A DNA stretch of 64,000 bases from Streptomyces sp. D2-8 (GTDB taxonomy: Bacteria; Actinomycetota; Actinomycetes; Streptomycetales; Streptomycetaceae), in the NCBI RefSeq assembly GCF_023184515.1, contig NZ_JAAHBP010000021.1, positions 124,001 through 188,000 on the forward strand, in the 5' to 3' direction. Positions 7,722 to 16,183 of this stretch are shown here, piece after piece. The stretch's first letter is position 1. The number at the start of each line of letters is the position of its first letter. A model generated the notes under the pieces. That model worked only from the letters and a program-made list of their open reading frames with translations. It was not told the DNA's origin and ran no database searches. Both the position numbers and the translations under genes were made by a program.

Positions 7722-9737
7722 ATGAGCCGTTACCCGCACCTGCTGACCCCCCTCGACCTGGGCTTCACGACCCTGCCCAACCGGGTCCTCATGGGCTCCA
7801 TGCACGTCGGCCTGGAGGAGGCCGAGGGCGGCTTCGCGCGCATGGCCGCCTTCTACGCCGCCCGCGCCCGCGGGGGAGTGGGCCTGATCGTCACCGGCGG
7901 CATCGCCCCCAACGACGAGGGGCGGCCCTACGAGGGCGGCGCCAAGCTCACCACCGAGGCGGAGGCCGGGCAGCACCGGGTCATCACCGACGCCGTGCAC
8001 CGCGAGGGTGGCAGGATCGCGATGCAGATCCTGCACTTCGGCCGGTACGCCTACCACCGGGACCTCGTCGCGCCCAGCCCGATCCAGGCGCCGATCAGCC
8101 CCTTCCCGCCCCGCGAGCTCACCGACGCCGACATCGAGCGGACGATCGACGACTACGCCCGCGCCGCCCGCCTCGCCCGGCAGGCCGGCTACGACGGCGT
8201 CGAGATCATGGGCTCCGAGGGCTACCTCATCAACGAGTTCATCGCCCAGCAGACCAACCGGCGCACCGACCGCTGGGGCGGCGCGTACGAGAACCGCACT
8301 CGGTTCCCGCTGGAGATCGTGCGCCGGGTGCGCGAGGCGGTCGGCGAGGACTTCATCGTCATCTACCGGCTGTCCATGCTCGACCTCGTCCCGGGCGGCT
8401 CGACGCTCGACGAGGTCATCACCCTCGCCAAGGCCGTCGAGGCCGCCGGGGCGACGATCATCAACACCGGCATCGGCTGGCACGAGGCCCGTATCCCCAC
8501 CATCGCGACCTCCGTGCCGCGCGGCGCGTACACCTGGGTGACCAAGCGGCTCATGGGCGAGGTGTCCGTCCCGCTCGTCACCACCAACCGCATCAACACC
8601 CCCGAACTCGCCGAGGAACTGCTCGCCGAGGGCGCCGCCGACATGGTGTCGATGGCCCGCCCGATGCTCGCCGACCCCGACTTCGTCACCAAGGCCGCCG
8701 CCGGCCGGCCCGAGGCGATCAACACCTGCATCGGCTGCAACCAGGCCTGCCTGGACCACACCTTCAGCGGCCTGATCACCTCCTGCCTGGTCAACCCGCG
8801 CGCCTGCCACGAGACCGAGCTCGTGCTCTCCCCGACCCGGCTGCGCAAGCGCGTCGCGGTCGTGGGTGCCGGCCCGGCCGGACTCGCCTGCGCGGTCTCC
8901 GCCGCCGAACGCGGGCACGACGTGACGCTGTTCGACGCGGCGAGCGAGATCGGCGGCCAGCTCAACGTCGCCCGCAAGGTCCCCGGCAAGCAGGAGTTCG
9001 ACGAGACGCTCCGCTACTTCCGCACCCAGCTCGACTGGCACGGCGTCGACATCCGGCTGAACACGCCCGTGACGGTCGCGGACGTCGACGGCTACGACGA
9101 GGTCGTCGTCGCCACCGGCGTCACCCCGCGCACCCCCGAGATCCCCGGTGTCGACCACCCGAGCGTCGTCGGCTACCTCGACGTCCTGCGCGACGGCGCC
9201 CCCGTCGGCGACCGGGTCGCGATCCTCGGCGCGGGCGGCATCGGCTTCGACGTCGCCGAGTTCCTCACCGACGGCGGCGACAAGGCCCACGAGGACCCGC
9301 AGACGTACTTCCGTCAGTGGGGCGTCGACATGGACTACCGCGGCCCCGGAGGCCTCGCCGCGCCCGAACGGCCCGCTCCGCCGCGCACCGTCCACCTGCT
9401 CCAGCGCAAGACGTCCAAGGTCGGCGCCGGACTCGGCAAGACCACCGGCTGGATCCACCGCACCGAACTCAAGCACCGCGGCGTCACCATGGTCCCGGGC
9501 GTGAGCTACGACCGGATCGACGACGCCGGACTGCACATCACCGTCGGCGACGAGAGCACCGTCCTGGAGGTCGACACGATCGTGCTGTGCACGGGCCAGG
9601 AGCCGCGCCGCGGCCTGTACGAGGAGCTGCTCGCCGCCGGGTGCAGCGCGCACCTCATCGGCGGTGCCGACGTGGCGGCCGAACTGGACGCCAAGCGCGC
9701 CATCAAGCAGGGCACGGAGCTGGCGGCCGCCCTGTAG
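7722..9737 (+). CDS. FadH-like 2,4-dienoyl-CoA reductase / NADH:flavin oxidoreductase
   Basis: The 671-residue protein has an N-terminal old-yellow-enzyme TIM barrel (about 1-330), a 4Fe-4S cluster site with Cys336, Cys339, Cys343 and Cys355, and a C-terminal FAD/NAD(P)-binding half (GAGPAGLACA near 385-395; a second dinucleotide fold with GAGGIGFD). This is the three-part architecture of 2,4-dienoyl-CoA reductase and of related trimethylamine dehydrogenase-like enzymes. It probably reduces unsaturated acyl-CoAs or another enone with NAD(P)H. GGAGGG lies upstream of the ATG. Regulation by the downstream PadR protein is suggested by the palindrome upstream. The fadH identity is likely, but related enzymes cannot be excluded. 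Confidence 0.88.
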   Translation: MSRYPHLLTPLDLGFTTLPNRVLMGSMHVGLEEAEGGFARMAAFYAARARGGVGLIVTGGIAPNDEGRPYEGGAKLTTEAEAGQHRVITDAVHREGGRIAMQILHFGRYAYHRDLVAPSPIQAPISPFPPRELTDADIERTIDDYARAARLARQAGYDGVEIMGSEGYLINEFIAQQTNRRTDRWGGAYENRTRFPLEIVRRVREAVGEDFIVIYRLSMLDLVPGGSTLDEVITLAKAVEAAGATIINTGIGWHEARIPTIATSVPRGAYTWVTKRLMGEVSVPLVTTNRINTPELAEELLAEGAADMVSMARPMLADPDFVTKAAAGRPEAINTCIGCNQACLDHTFSGLITSCLVNPRACHETELVLSPTRLRKRVAVVGAGPAGLACAVSAAERGHDVTLFDAASEIGGQLNVARKVPGKQEFDETLRYFRTQLDWHGVDIRLNTPVTVADVDGYDEVVVATGVTPRTPEIPGVDHPSVVGYLDVLRDGAPVGDRVAILGAGGIGFDVAEFLTDGGDKAHEDPQTYFRQWGVDMDYRGPGGLAAPERPAPPRTVHLLQRKTSKVGAGLGKTTGWIHRTELKHRGVTMVPGVSYDRIDDAGLHITVGDESTVLEVDTIVLCTGQEPRRGLYEELLAAGCSAHLIGGADVAAELDAKRAIKQGTELAAAL

Positions 9738-9765
9738 TGCGCGAACGCGTCCCTAGGATGAGGCC

Positions 9766-10326
9766 ATGTCACTCCCGCACGCGATCCTCACCGCCCTGCT
9801 CGAGAAGCCGTCGTCGGGCCTGGATCTGACCCGCCGGTTCGACCGGTCGATCGGCTACTTCTGGTCGGCGACGCACCAGCAGATCTATCGCGAGCTCGGG
9901 AAACTGGAGGCCGACGGCCTCATCAGGGAACTGCCGTCCGAGCAGCCGGCCCGCGGCCAGAAGAAGAGCTACGAGGTCCTGCCCGCGGGCCGCGCCGAAC
10001 TGGCCCGCTGGACCTCCGCCTCCCAGGACCCCAAGCCGCACCGCGACGCGCTGCTGCTGCGGCTCAGGGCGGCGGCCGTGGTCGGCACGGCGGGCCTGGA
10101 GGCCGATCTGCGACGCCATCTGGAGCTGCACGAACGGCAGCTGGCGGAGTACGAGGAGATCGAGAAGCGCGACTTCCCGCCCGGCCGGGACGGCACCGAG
10201 GACCGGCTGCGCCATCTCGTGCTGCAGGCCGGCATCGACCTGGAGACCTTCTGGACCCAGTGGCTCAAGCGCGCCCTGGCGGACTTCGCCGAACTCCCCG
10301 ACGGCGGGCCGGCCGGGCCGGCTTGA
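9766..10326 (+). CDS. PadR family transcriptional regulator
   Basis: The 186-residue protein has the PadR winged helix at its N-terminus (start 'MSLPHAILTALLEKPSSG', recognition region 'SATHQQIYRELGKLEADG') and a C-terminal dimerisation helix bundle typical of the Vir-type subgroup. It starts 29 bases after the reductase stop on the same strand and is probably cotranscribed. PadR proteins usually repress detoxification or phenolic-acid genes and release DNA on ligand binding. The perfect palindrome at 7652-7665 in the divergent promoter is the best candidate operator. A strong hairpin follows the gene. Confidence 0.9.
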   Translation: MSLPHAILTALLEKPSSGLDLTRRFDRSIGYFWSATHQQIYRELGKLEADGLIRELPSEQPARGQKKSYEVLPAGRAELARWTSASQDPKPHRDALLLRLRAAAVVGTAGLEADLRRHLELHERQLAEYEEIEKRDFPPGRDGTEDRLRHLVLQAGIDLETFWTQWLKRALADFAELPDGGPAGPA

Positions 10327-10394
10327 CCGGGGTGTCGCGGTGACCAGGAGCGCCTGAGGGGGGACGACTGCCCGTCCGGCGCGATCATGACGTG

Positions 10395-10440
10395 ACGGCG
10401 GCCCGCCCGCCCGGAGCGCTTCGGGAGAGCGGGCCGCCGT
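10395..10440. terminator. Bidirectional hairpin terminator
   Basis: ACGGCGGCCCGC (10395-10406) is complementary to GCGGGCCGCCGT (10429-10440). The loop contains a further CCCG/CGGG pairing. It lies in the 124-bp gap between the PadR gene and the convergent secreted-protein gene and could end both transcripts. There is no U-tract, as is common in Streptomyces. Confidence 0.7.
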
Positions 10441-10450
10441 CCGTACCGGG

Positions 10451-10999
10451 TCAGAGCCGGTACGGCCTGTTGCGCCGGCGCAGGTACCAGGCCGTCGCGA
10501 GGACGCCGGATCCGACCAGCGTGCCGCCCGCCACCAGCGTGACGGTTCCGTAGTCCGTCGTGCTGCCGCCGACCCCGCCCATCACGCCGCGCGACGGCGA
10601 CGCCGAGGGGGACGCGGACCGCGAGGGGGAGGGAGAGGGGGCCGTGGAGACCACGACGGACTGGGTGCCCGCGGTGGTGCCGTCCGAGCAGACGACGATG
10701 ACCGTGTAGGTGCCCGGGGTGACGCTCGACCAGGCGGCGGACTGGTTCGTGGACGTCCCCGACAGCGTCACCTGGCGGCCCTGGGCGAAGCTGCCCTGGC
10801 TGCTGGTGAGGAGCGAGGCGGTGCCCCAACTGCCGTTGATCTGGGTGCACGAGCTGGTTGTGACCGACACCGTGGACCCCGTGGTGCTCACGGAGATGCC
10901 CGGGCCCGCGACAGCGGGCACCGAGGCCAGGGCGAGGGGCAGCGCGGCAGCGGCTGCCACGGTCAGGCCGGAGCGGAGAACTGGCGATGAGTTGCGCAT
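10451..10999 (-). CDS. Exported, C-terminally membrane-anchored surface protein
   Basis: The 182-residue protein has an N-terminal signal peptide ending near AVAGPG (about residue 30), a small Ser/Thr-rich extracellular domain with two cysteines (SSCTQ and VVCSD) that could form a disulfide, a 'PSPSPSRSASPSASPS' wall-spanning linker and a C-terminal hydrophobic helix with RRRNR tail. No LPXTG-type sorting signal is visible, so anchoring is by the helix. The ATG at 10999 has GGAGGG at good spacing. Function unknown; the layout suits a Streptomyces cell-envelope protein. Confidence 0.75.
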   Translation of the reverse strand: MRNSSPVLRSGLTVAAAAALPLALASVPAVAGPGISVSTTGSTVSVTTSSCTQINGSWGTASLLTSSQGSFAQGRQVTLSGTSTNQSAAWSSVTPGTYTVIVVCSDGTTAGTQSVVVSTAPSPSPSRSASPSASPSRGVMGGVGGSTTDYGTVTLVAGGTLVGSGVLATAWYLRRRNRPYRL

Positions 11000-11168
11000 G
11001 TGGACTGCCCTCCGGCGGCACGGTTGGCGGTACATCCTTGCGCCGCCGAGGGTCGGGGAACGCCCGTGCTGCCTCAGGGTCAGCCAAAGGGCTCCCGGCC
11101 CGGGCCGCACTCCGAGCACCCCCGTGCAGGTGACGGGTTGCCGCTCCCGGCCGGTACCGGGGAGGACG

Positions 11169-12155
11169 TCAGCGCCCCGCGCCCGTCGTCACCGCCCGCT
11201 CCGCGGAGAAGCCTCCCCAGGTGCCGTCCGGCAGCATCGCGCGGATCCGGACCCGGTGGGTGACCCCGGCTTTCCGCCCGGCGTAGAAGCTGTACGTGGC
11301 CCGCTCGCGCGGGGCGCTGCCGCCGTAGACGAGGGACGTGGCCGGTCGGCCGTCCAGCTCGATCTGGTACTCGGTGACCTCACCGTCCACGCGGGGCGGC
11401 ACCCAGCTCAGGTCGACGTGGTACGCCCCGTCCTCGCGGTGGCTCGTCGCCCGGAAGCCCGTCGGGGCGGTGGCGCGGCCGTCGTCCGTGCCCGGGGTGG
11501 TGAGGCGGACGGTGGGACTGGCGGGGGAGACGTTGCCGGCCGCGTCCCGGGCCCGGACGGTGAAGGCGTAGTCCGTGCCGGGCCGCAGCCCCGTGAGCAC
11601 GGTGGCCGTCTGTCCCCCGCCCACACTGTGGATCTTCGTGCCGTGCTGGTGGATGTCGTACGACACCACGCCCCGGTCGTCCGTCGAGGCGGACCAGGAC
11701 AGCTGGACCGCCCGGCTTCCGGCCGCCCGTCCGCCGGGCGCCGACGGGCGGGTCGGTGCCCGGCGGTCGTCCGCGACGGCCGCGGGCGTCTTCGCCCGGA
11801 CCTCGCGGCTCGGCGGCCCGACGCGCCCGTCGGTGTCCCGAGCCCGTACGGAGAAGGCGTACGGCGTCGAGGGCCGGAGCCCGGTGACATCCACCATGTG
11901 CTGCGAACCCGGCACCTCCTTGACCTTGGTGGTGCCGCGATACACCTCGTAGGCATCGACCCGGGCGGTCGCGTTCCACATGACATGCACGCTGGTCGCG
12001 CTGCCCGCCGCGGCGGTGACACCCGTGGGCGCGCCGGGCACACCCCCGCCGTTCCCTTCCTCCGCACCGGGCCGGCCGCAGGCGGCGAGCAGCGCGAGAG
12101 TCCCGCAGAGCGCCAGGTGGCGGAGGAGGGACGAGGGAGCGAAGCGGCCTGGCAC
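11169..12155 (-). CDS. Lipoprotein with three fibronectin type III domains
   Basis: The 328-residue protein has a lipoprotein signal peptide with lipobox LAAC, so Cys26 would be lipidated. Three FN3-like domains follow at about residues 40-125, 140-225 and 230-325. The first two share 'GLRP[GS]T-YAF-VRARD', the classic end of an FN3 strand pair; the third is divergent. There is no catalytic domain, so it is probably a carbohydrate- or protein-binding surface component. I chose the GTG at 12155 because GGAGG lies 7 bases upstream. A plausible promoter (12198-12227) precedes it. It may act with the chitosanase encoded divergently. Confidence 0.8.
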   Translation of the reverse strand: MPGRFAPSSLLRHLALCGTLALLAACGRPGAEEGNGGGVPGAPTGVTAAAGSATSVHVMWNATARVDAYEVYRGTTKVKEVPGSQHMVDVTGLRPSTPYAFSVRARDTDGRVGPPSREVRAKTPAAVADDRRAPTRPSAPGGRAAGSRAVQLSWSASTDDRGVVSYDIHQHGTKIHSVGGGQTATVLTGLRPGTDYAFTVRARDAAGNVSPASPTVRLTTPGTDDGRATAPTGFRATSHREDGAYHVDLSWVPPRVDGEVTEYQIELDGRPATSLVYGGSAPRERATYSFYAGRKAGVTHRVRIRAMLPDGTWGGFSAERAVTTGAGR

Positions 12156-12565
12156 GACACTGCCTCCCGGGGGTGGCACACGGGAATGGTCCGGACCAAT
12201 ATGACGCCGTTGGCGCGACCACATCAAGAGGGCGGCCGGGTCGAACACCGGAGGCCGCTTCCCGGAGGGCGTCACCCCCCGGCCGTGCGTGACCACCCGG
12301 GAGAGTTACGTATGCTGAAGACCTCACGGCCGAACTCCTGCTGGAAATCGCGGAGTTCGGGTCTGTCGCGCGGAACGCTGTCGTCGCAGATCCCGCGCCG
12401 GCGCGGGTGGCCGGGCGGCCGGGGTCTTACGCGGACTCAGGCCCCCGGCCCCTGCCGGAGGTTGGGGACGTGCACCGTCCGGCCCCCCAACGGTGGCCGG
12501 ATGATCCCCTCGGGGCCAGATTGGGCTGAGTGCCCGTCAGGTCCCCCACGAGAGGCTCCCGTATC
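12156..12565. promoter_or_regulatory. 410-bp divergent intergenic region with palindromes
   Basis: This region separates the FN3 lipoprotein and chitosanase genes. TGGTCCGGACCA (12187-12198) is a perfect 12-bp palindrome just below the predicted lipoprotein -10. CCGAACTCC (12330-12338) pairs with GGAGTTCGG (12352-12360) across a 13-base loop. One frame through 12309-12420 reads like protein (AEDLTAELLLEIAEFGSVAR) but has no start codon, so it may be a gene remnant. I see no intact gene here. Confidence 0.4.
12198..12227 (-). promoter_or_regulatory. Predicted sigma-70-type promoter of the FN3 lipoprotein gene
   Basis: On the minus strand TTGATG (12227-12222) and CATATT (12203-12198) are 18 bases apart, a fair match to the vegetative consensus. 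It lies 43 bases upstream of the GTG, and a 12-bp palindrome abuts the -10 element. Confidence 0.4.
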
Positions 12566-13264
12566 GTGCGTGTCCAGTCGCTCACTCTGGCCGCGGCCAG
12601 CGCCGCCCTGCTCGCCCCGACTACACCCCCCGCCGCCTCGCCCCACCCCGCGGTGTGGCGCGAGAGCACCGTGAGCGCCGCCGATCTGCTCGCCAAGGTG
12701 CGGGACTGCACTCCCGTCTCCCGTGGCCGCTACCGCAGCGACAACGGCGCGCCCGCGAACATCCCCGTCTGCGGCACCCGCGACGCCGTGTTCTGGAAGG
12801 CCGACATGGACATCGACTGCGACGGCCTCCCCGGACCCCGCTGCAACCGCAGCACCGACCCGTACTTCGCCGCGAGCACGGCCTACGCCCAGTCCGACGG
12901 CCGCCCGTTGAGCGCCGAACGCCTGCCCTTCATCGTCGTGCCCGCGCCCAGCGGCCTCTGGGACTACCGGGATCACGGCATCGGGGGTGGTTCGGTGGTG
13001 GCCGTCGTCTACCGCGACCGGGTGCAGTACGCGGTCGTCGGCGACACGGGCCCGCAGGGCATCATCGGGGAGGCGTCCTACGCGACCGCCAAAGCCCTCG
13101 GTATCCGCGCCGATCCGCACGGCGGCGGCGCGCCCTCCGGCGTCACCTACATCGTCTTCAAGAACACCAAGGTGTCGCCCATCGAGGACCACGCGGCGGC
13201 CGTGGCCGAGGGGGAGCGGGTGGCGAGGCGGTTCGCCGACGGGAGCCGGGCAGAGGGAAGCTGA
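12566..13264 (+). CDS. Secreted GH75 chitosanase
   Basis: The protein has about 232 residues with a signal peptide (hydrophobic stretch 'LTLAAASAALLA', cleavage probably near PPAAS) and a fungal-type GH75 chitosanase domain. Recognisable are 'AVFWKADMDIDCDGLPG', with the Asp residues typical of the family, and 'YAVVGDTGPQGIIGEAS', which contains the conserved VGDxGP and catalytic Glu region. It would be exported to hydrolyse chitosan. I chose the GTG at 12566, with GAGAGG 10 bases upstream, because it gives a normal signal peptide. It is divergent from the FN3 lipoprotein and followed by a strong hairpin. Confidence 0.85.
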   Translation: MRVQSLTLAAASAALLAPTTPPAASPHPAVWRESTVSAADLLAKVRDCTPVSRGRYRSDNGAPANIPVCGTRDAVFWKADMDIDCDGLPGPRCNRSTDPYFAASTAYAQSDGRPLSAERLPFIVVPAPSGLWDYRDHGIGGGSVVAVVYRDRVQYAVVGDTGPQGIIGEASYATAKALGIRADPHGGGAPSGVTYIVFKNTKVSPIEDHAAAVAEGERVARRFADGSRAEGS

Positions 13265-13291
13265 GCGGCTGACGGCGCGTCACGGACACGG

Positions 13292-13333
13292 CTGCGGCCG
13301 GGCACACCGCCGATCCGGCGTGCCCGGCCGCAG
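13292..13333. terminator. Bidirectional hairpin terminator
   Basis: CTGCGGCCGGGCAC (13292-13305) is perfectly complementary to GTGCCCGGCCGCAG (13320-13333) around a 14-base loop. It lies between the convergent chitosanase and dhaM genes and should terminate both. Confidence 0.85.
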
Positions 13334-13341
13334 CAAGTCGC

Positions 13342-13752
13342 TCACACCTTCCGGTAGGTGTACGCCTCCGTGGCGGCCGCCTCCACCGCTGCCAGGTCCG
13401 CCCCGGTGGACGCCGTGACGACCGCGGCCACGGCTCCCTCCACGAAGGGGGCGTCCACCAGGCGCGTCCCTTCCGGGAGTTCGTCGCCCTCCGCGAGCAG
13501 CGCCTTCACCGTGAGCACCGCGCTGCCCAGGTCGGTCAGGACGGCCACTCCCGCACCGCGGTCGACGGACACGGCCGCCGCGGCGATCAGTTCGGAGCTC
13601 GTACCGAGCCCGCCGCCCTCGGTACCGCCCGCCGGAGCGACGGGCACCACCGGGCCACCGCCCGCGAGCCCCTTCGCCAGCTCGGCGACCGACGCGGCCA
13701 CCGCCGCGCTGTGCGACACCAGCACGATTCCCACCAGCTGCTCGTCACTCAC
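13342..13752 (-). CDS. dhaM: Dihydroxyacetone kinase phosphotransfer subunit DhaM
   Basis: The 136-residue PTS EIIA-mannose-type domain carries phosphates from the PTS to DhaL-bound ADP. The phosphoacceptor histidine is in 'GIVLVSHSAAVA' near residue 14. 'VLTDLGSAVLTVK' and the C-terminal helix fit the family. It has only the EIIA domain; E. coli DhaM has additional HPr and EI-like domains. General PTS proteins must therefore be supplied elsewhere. Its start overlaps the end of dhaL by 8 bases, and it is last in the dhaKLM operon. Confidence 0.92.
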   Translation of the reverse strand: MSDEQLVGIVLVSHSAAVAASVAELAKGLAGGGPVVPVAPAGGTEGGGLGTSSELIAAAAVSVDRGAGVAVLTDLGSAVLTVKALLAEGDELPEGTRLVDAPFVEGAVAAVVTASTGADLAAVEAAATEAYTYRKV

Positions 13753-14344
13753 CGGCGGCCTCCACGAGTGCGGCGATCAGCAGCGCCGAAGAGGTGGCGC
13801 CCGGGTCCTGGTGCCCGATGCTGCGCTCGCCCACATAGCTCGCCCGGCCCTTGCGGGCCTGCAGGGGCGTCGTCGCCACGGCGCCCTCCTCGGCGGCGGT
13901 CCGGGCCGCAGTGAACGAGTCGCCGAGCGCGTCCACCGCGGGCACCAGCGCATCGATCATGGTCGCGTCGCCCGGGGCGGCACCGCCGAGCGTCATCACC
14001 GCGTCCACCCCGGTCCGCAGCGCCTCGGTCAGCTGCTCCGCACTGACCTCGCCGGCATCGCCGAGCGCCTTGCCGGTACGGCGCAGCAGCGTCCCGTACA
14101 GCGGCCCCGAGGCGCCGCCGACCGTCGAGATCAGCTGGCGTCCGGCCAGTGTCAGGACCCCGCCGGGCGTGTCGGGGGCCTCCTTCTCCAAGACGGCCAC
14201 GACGGCCGTGAACCCGCGCTGGAGGTTGGTGCCGTGATCGGCGTCCCCGATGGGGGAGTCGAGGGCGGTGAGCCGTTCCGCCTCGCGGTCGACGGACGCG
14301 GCGGTCGCCGTCATCCAACGGCGGAAGAAATCGGCGTCGAGCAC
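13745..14344 (-). CDS. dhaL: Dihydroxyacetone kinase ADP-binding subunit DhaL
   Basis: The 199-residue all-helical DhaL domain binds ADP and Mg2+. The metal-binding aspartates are in 'LDSPIGDADHGTNLQRGF', and 'GGASGPLYGTLL' is the conserved nucleotide-capping region. In the PTS-dependent system ADP stays bound as a cofactor, is phosphorylated by DhaM and passes phosphate to the DhaK-bound substrate. It lies 49 bases after dhaK on the same strand and overlaps dhaM. Confidence 0.95.
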   Translation of the reverse strand: MLDADFFRRWMTATAASVDREAERLTALDSPIGDADHGTNLQRGFTAVVAVLEKEAPDTPGGVLTLAGRQLISTVGGASGPLYGTLLRRTGKALGDAGEVSAEQLTEALRTGVDAVMTLGGAAPGDATMIDALVPAVDALGDSFTAARTAAEEGAVATTPLQARKGRASYVGERSIGHQDPGATSSALLIAALVEAAGE

Positions 14345-14393
14345 TGGATCTCCTTGCCTGGTAGGTACGTGGTGATCCTCTACCCTCTGCGTG

Positions 14394-15386
14394 TCACACG
14401 CCCCAGCGCAGGCCCGGGGTCTTCACCGGCGCGTCGTACAGCCGCAGCAGTTCCTCGTCGACCTGGCACAGGGTGAGCGAGGCGCCCGCCATGTCCAGCG
14501 AGGTGACGTAGTTGCCCACGAGGACGCGGGCCACGGGGACGCCGCGCTGGGCGAGCACCCGGTGCACCTCGGCGTTGAAGCCGTACAGCTCGAGCAGCGG
14601 CGTCGCGCCCATGCCGTTGACGAGGACCAGCACCGGATTGCGCGGCTGGAGGTCCTCCACCACCGCCTCTACGGCGGCCTCGGCGATCTCGCCGGAGGTC
14701 ATCATGGCGCGCCGCTCCCGGCCGGGCTCGCCGTGGATGCCGATGCCCAACTCCAGCTCGCCGGGCGGCAGATCGAAGGTGGGGCTGCCCTTGGCCGGCG
14801 TGCTGCAGGCGCTCAGCGCGATCCCGAAACTGCGGGAGTTCTCGTTCACCTGCCGGGCGATGGCCTCGACCTGCTCCAGAGGCATGCCCTCGGCGGCGGC
14901 GGCGCCCGCGATCTTCTCCACGAACAGGGTCGCGCCCGTACCGCGCCGCCCCGCGGTGTACAGGCTGTCGGTCACCGCCACGTCATCGTTGACCAGCACC
15001 TTCGCGACCTGGATGCCCTCGTCCTCGGCCATCTCCGCGGCCATGTCGAAGTTGAGCACGTCACCGGTGTAGTTCTTCACGATGAACAGCACGCCGGCAC
15101 CGCTGTCCACGGCGGCGGCAGCGCGCAGCATCTGATCGGGTACGGGGGAGGTGAACACCTCGCCGGGGCAGGCCGCCGACAGCATGCCGGGACCGACGAA
15201 ACCGCCGTGCAACGGCTCGTGCCCGGAGCCTCCGCCCGAGACCAGCCCCACCTGCCCGGAGACGGGAGCGTCCCGCCGTACGATCACCCGGTTCTCCACG
15301 TCCACGGTCAGCTCCGGGTGGGCAGCCGCCAGGCCGCGCAGCGCATCTGCGACCACGGTCTCCGGGACGTTGATCAGCATCTTCAC
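14394..15386 (-). CDS. dhaK: Dihydroxyacetone kinase substrate-binding subunit DhaK
   Basis: The 330-residue DhaK subunit covalently binds dihydroxyacetone. 'GGGSGHEPLHGGFVG' forms the phosphate/substrate pocket, and the hemiaminal-forming histidine is His218 in 'GIGIHGEPG', matching E. coli numbering. The start is a GTG at 15386 with AGGAGG 5 bases upstream. As the first gene of dhaKLM it feeds dihydroxyacetone into glycolysis as dihydroxyacetone phosphate using PEP. An inverted repeat (15420-15443) lies 34 bases upstream. No DhaS/DhaR-type regulator is adjacent. Confidence 0.95.
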   Translation of the reverse strand: MKMLINVPETVVADALRGLAAAHPELTVDVENRVIVRRDAPVSGQVGLVSGGGSGHEPLHGGFVGPGMLSAACPGEVFTSPVPDQMLRAAAAVDSGAGVLFIVKNYTGDVLNFDMAAEMAEDEGIQVAKVLVNDDVAVTDSLYTAGRRGTGATLFVEKIAGAAAAEGMPLEQVEAIARQVNENSRSFGIALSACSTPAKGSPTFDLPPGELELGIGIHGEPGRERRAMMTSGEIAEAAVEAVVEDLQPRNPVLVLVNGMGATPLLELYGFNAEVHRVLAQRGVPVARVLVGNYVTSLDMAGASLTLCQVDEELLRLYDAPVKTPGLRWGV

Positions 15387-15419
15387 GGGAACCTCCTGAT
15401 GAGACTAGCATCTGGGCCT

Positions 15420-15443
15420 CTGACCTTCATCTTCGCAGGTCAG
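15420..15443. promoter_or_regulatory. Inverted repeat upstream of dhaK
   Basis: CTGACC (15420-15425) and GGTCAG (15438-15443) are perfectly complementary across 12 bases, in the 280-bp gap between dhaK and the PNPOx-like gene. A second short repeat, CCAGT-ttgtg-ACTGG, lies at 15455-15469. These could be operators of the dha operon; no regulator is identified. The rest of the gap shows nothing clear. Confidence 0.35.
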
Positions 15444-15666
15444 GTTAGGGTCGACCAGTTTGTGACTGGCCATCAGGAAAGGATGGCCGTCCCTTCTGAG
15501 CCGGCTGGTGATCCTCTGATGGGCAGTATCGACCTTGCGGAAGCGAAGGTCACGCTCCCGGTGCCCACACCGTCGCCGGATGGGGCGTCAACTCCGCCCT
15601 GCGTGACGGCCGGTGCCGATTCGAGTTCCGGCATGACCGCCGAATCGGCGCAGGCACACTCATGCG

Positions 15667-16125
15667 TTACAGGGCCGCGCCCGCACCGGTGAGCAGCACG
15701 CCGGCCACCAGGTCGGGGCGGATCCGCACCGTGTCGTGCACCGCGTGTTGCACCCAGGGGCGCAGCATCTCCTGGTAACGGGCCAGCTGGCGCGGATCGG
15801 TCACGAGGTCGGCGTAACCGGTGACGACGACGCTCCAGCCGAGGTGCGTGTCGGGATCGATGGAGTCGGCTTCGTACGCGACGACCACGCCCCGGCCGTC
15901 GGCTCGGCGGCTACGTGCGGTCAGTACCGCTCCCTCGTGTGTGCGGAGGACGATCTCGCCGTCGTCCAGGACGTGGTTGACCGGACGGATCTGCGGGAGC
16001 GCGTACTGAGTGAAGACGATCCGGCCCAGGGACACACTGCCGAGCAGCCGCAGTGCCTCGGCGCTGTCCAGCTCCGTGCTCTGCCGCGGCTCGGCGGGGA
16101 AGGGCTGTGCGTTCTCGGTGGTCAT
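15667..16125 (-). CDS. Pyridoxamine 5'-phosphate oxidase-fold flavin-binding protein
   Basis: The 152-residue single-domain protein has the split beta-barrel PNPOx fold: 'ALRLLGSVSLGRIVFTQYALPQIRPVNHVLDDGEIVLRT...' is the typical N-terminal signature of Streptomyces and mycobacterial F420/FMN-binding proteins, and 'GWSVVVTGYADLVTD' is the second conserved strand pair. It probably binds FMN, F420 or heme and acts in redox stress; the substrate is unknown. I chose the ATG at 16125, with GGAAG 7 bases before it. It is divergent from a USP gene; the palindrome at 16184-16197 lies between them. The DUF1918-XRE protein at 44738 carries a related C-terminal domain. Confidence 0.8.
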   Translation of the reverse strand: MTTENAQPFPAEPRQSTELDSAEALRLLGSVSLGRIVFTQYALPQIRPVNHVLDDGEIVLRTHEGAVLTARSRRADGRGVVVAYEADSIDPDTHLGWSVVVTGYADLVTDPRQLARYQEMLRPWVQHAVHDTVRIRPDLVAGVLLTGAGAAL

Positions 16126-16183
16126 GACGGTCTTCCGCTTGGTCCGACATGTTGATGGAACGCCCGGTGACCGCGTATGGCAA

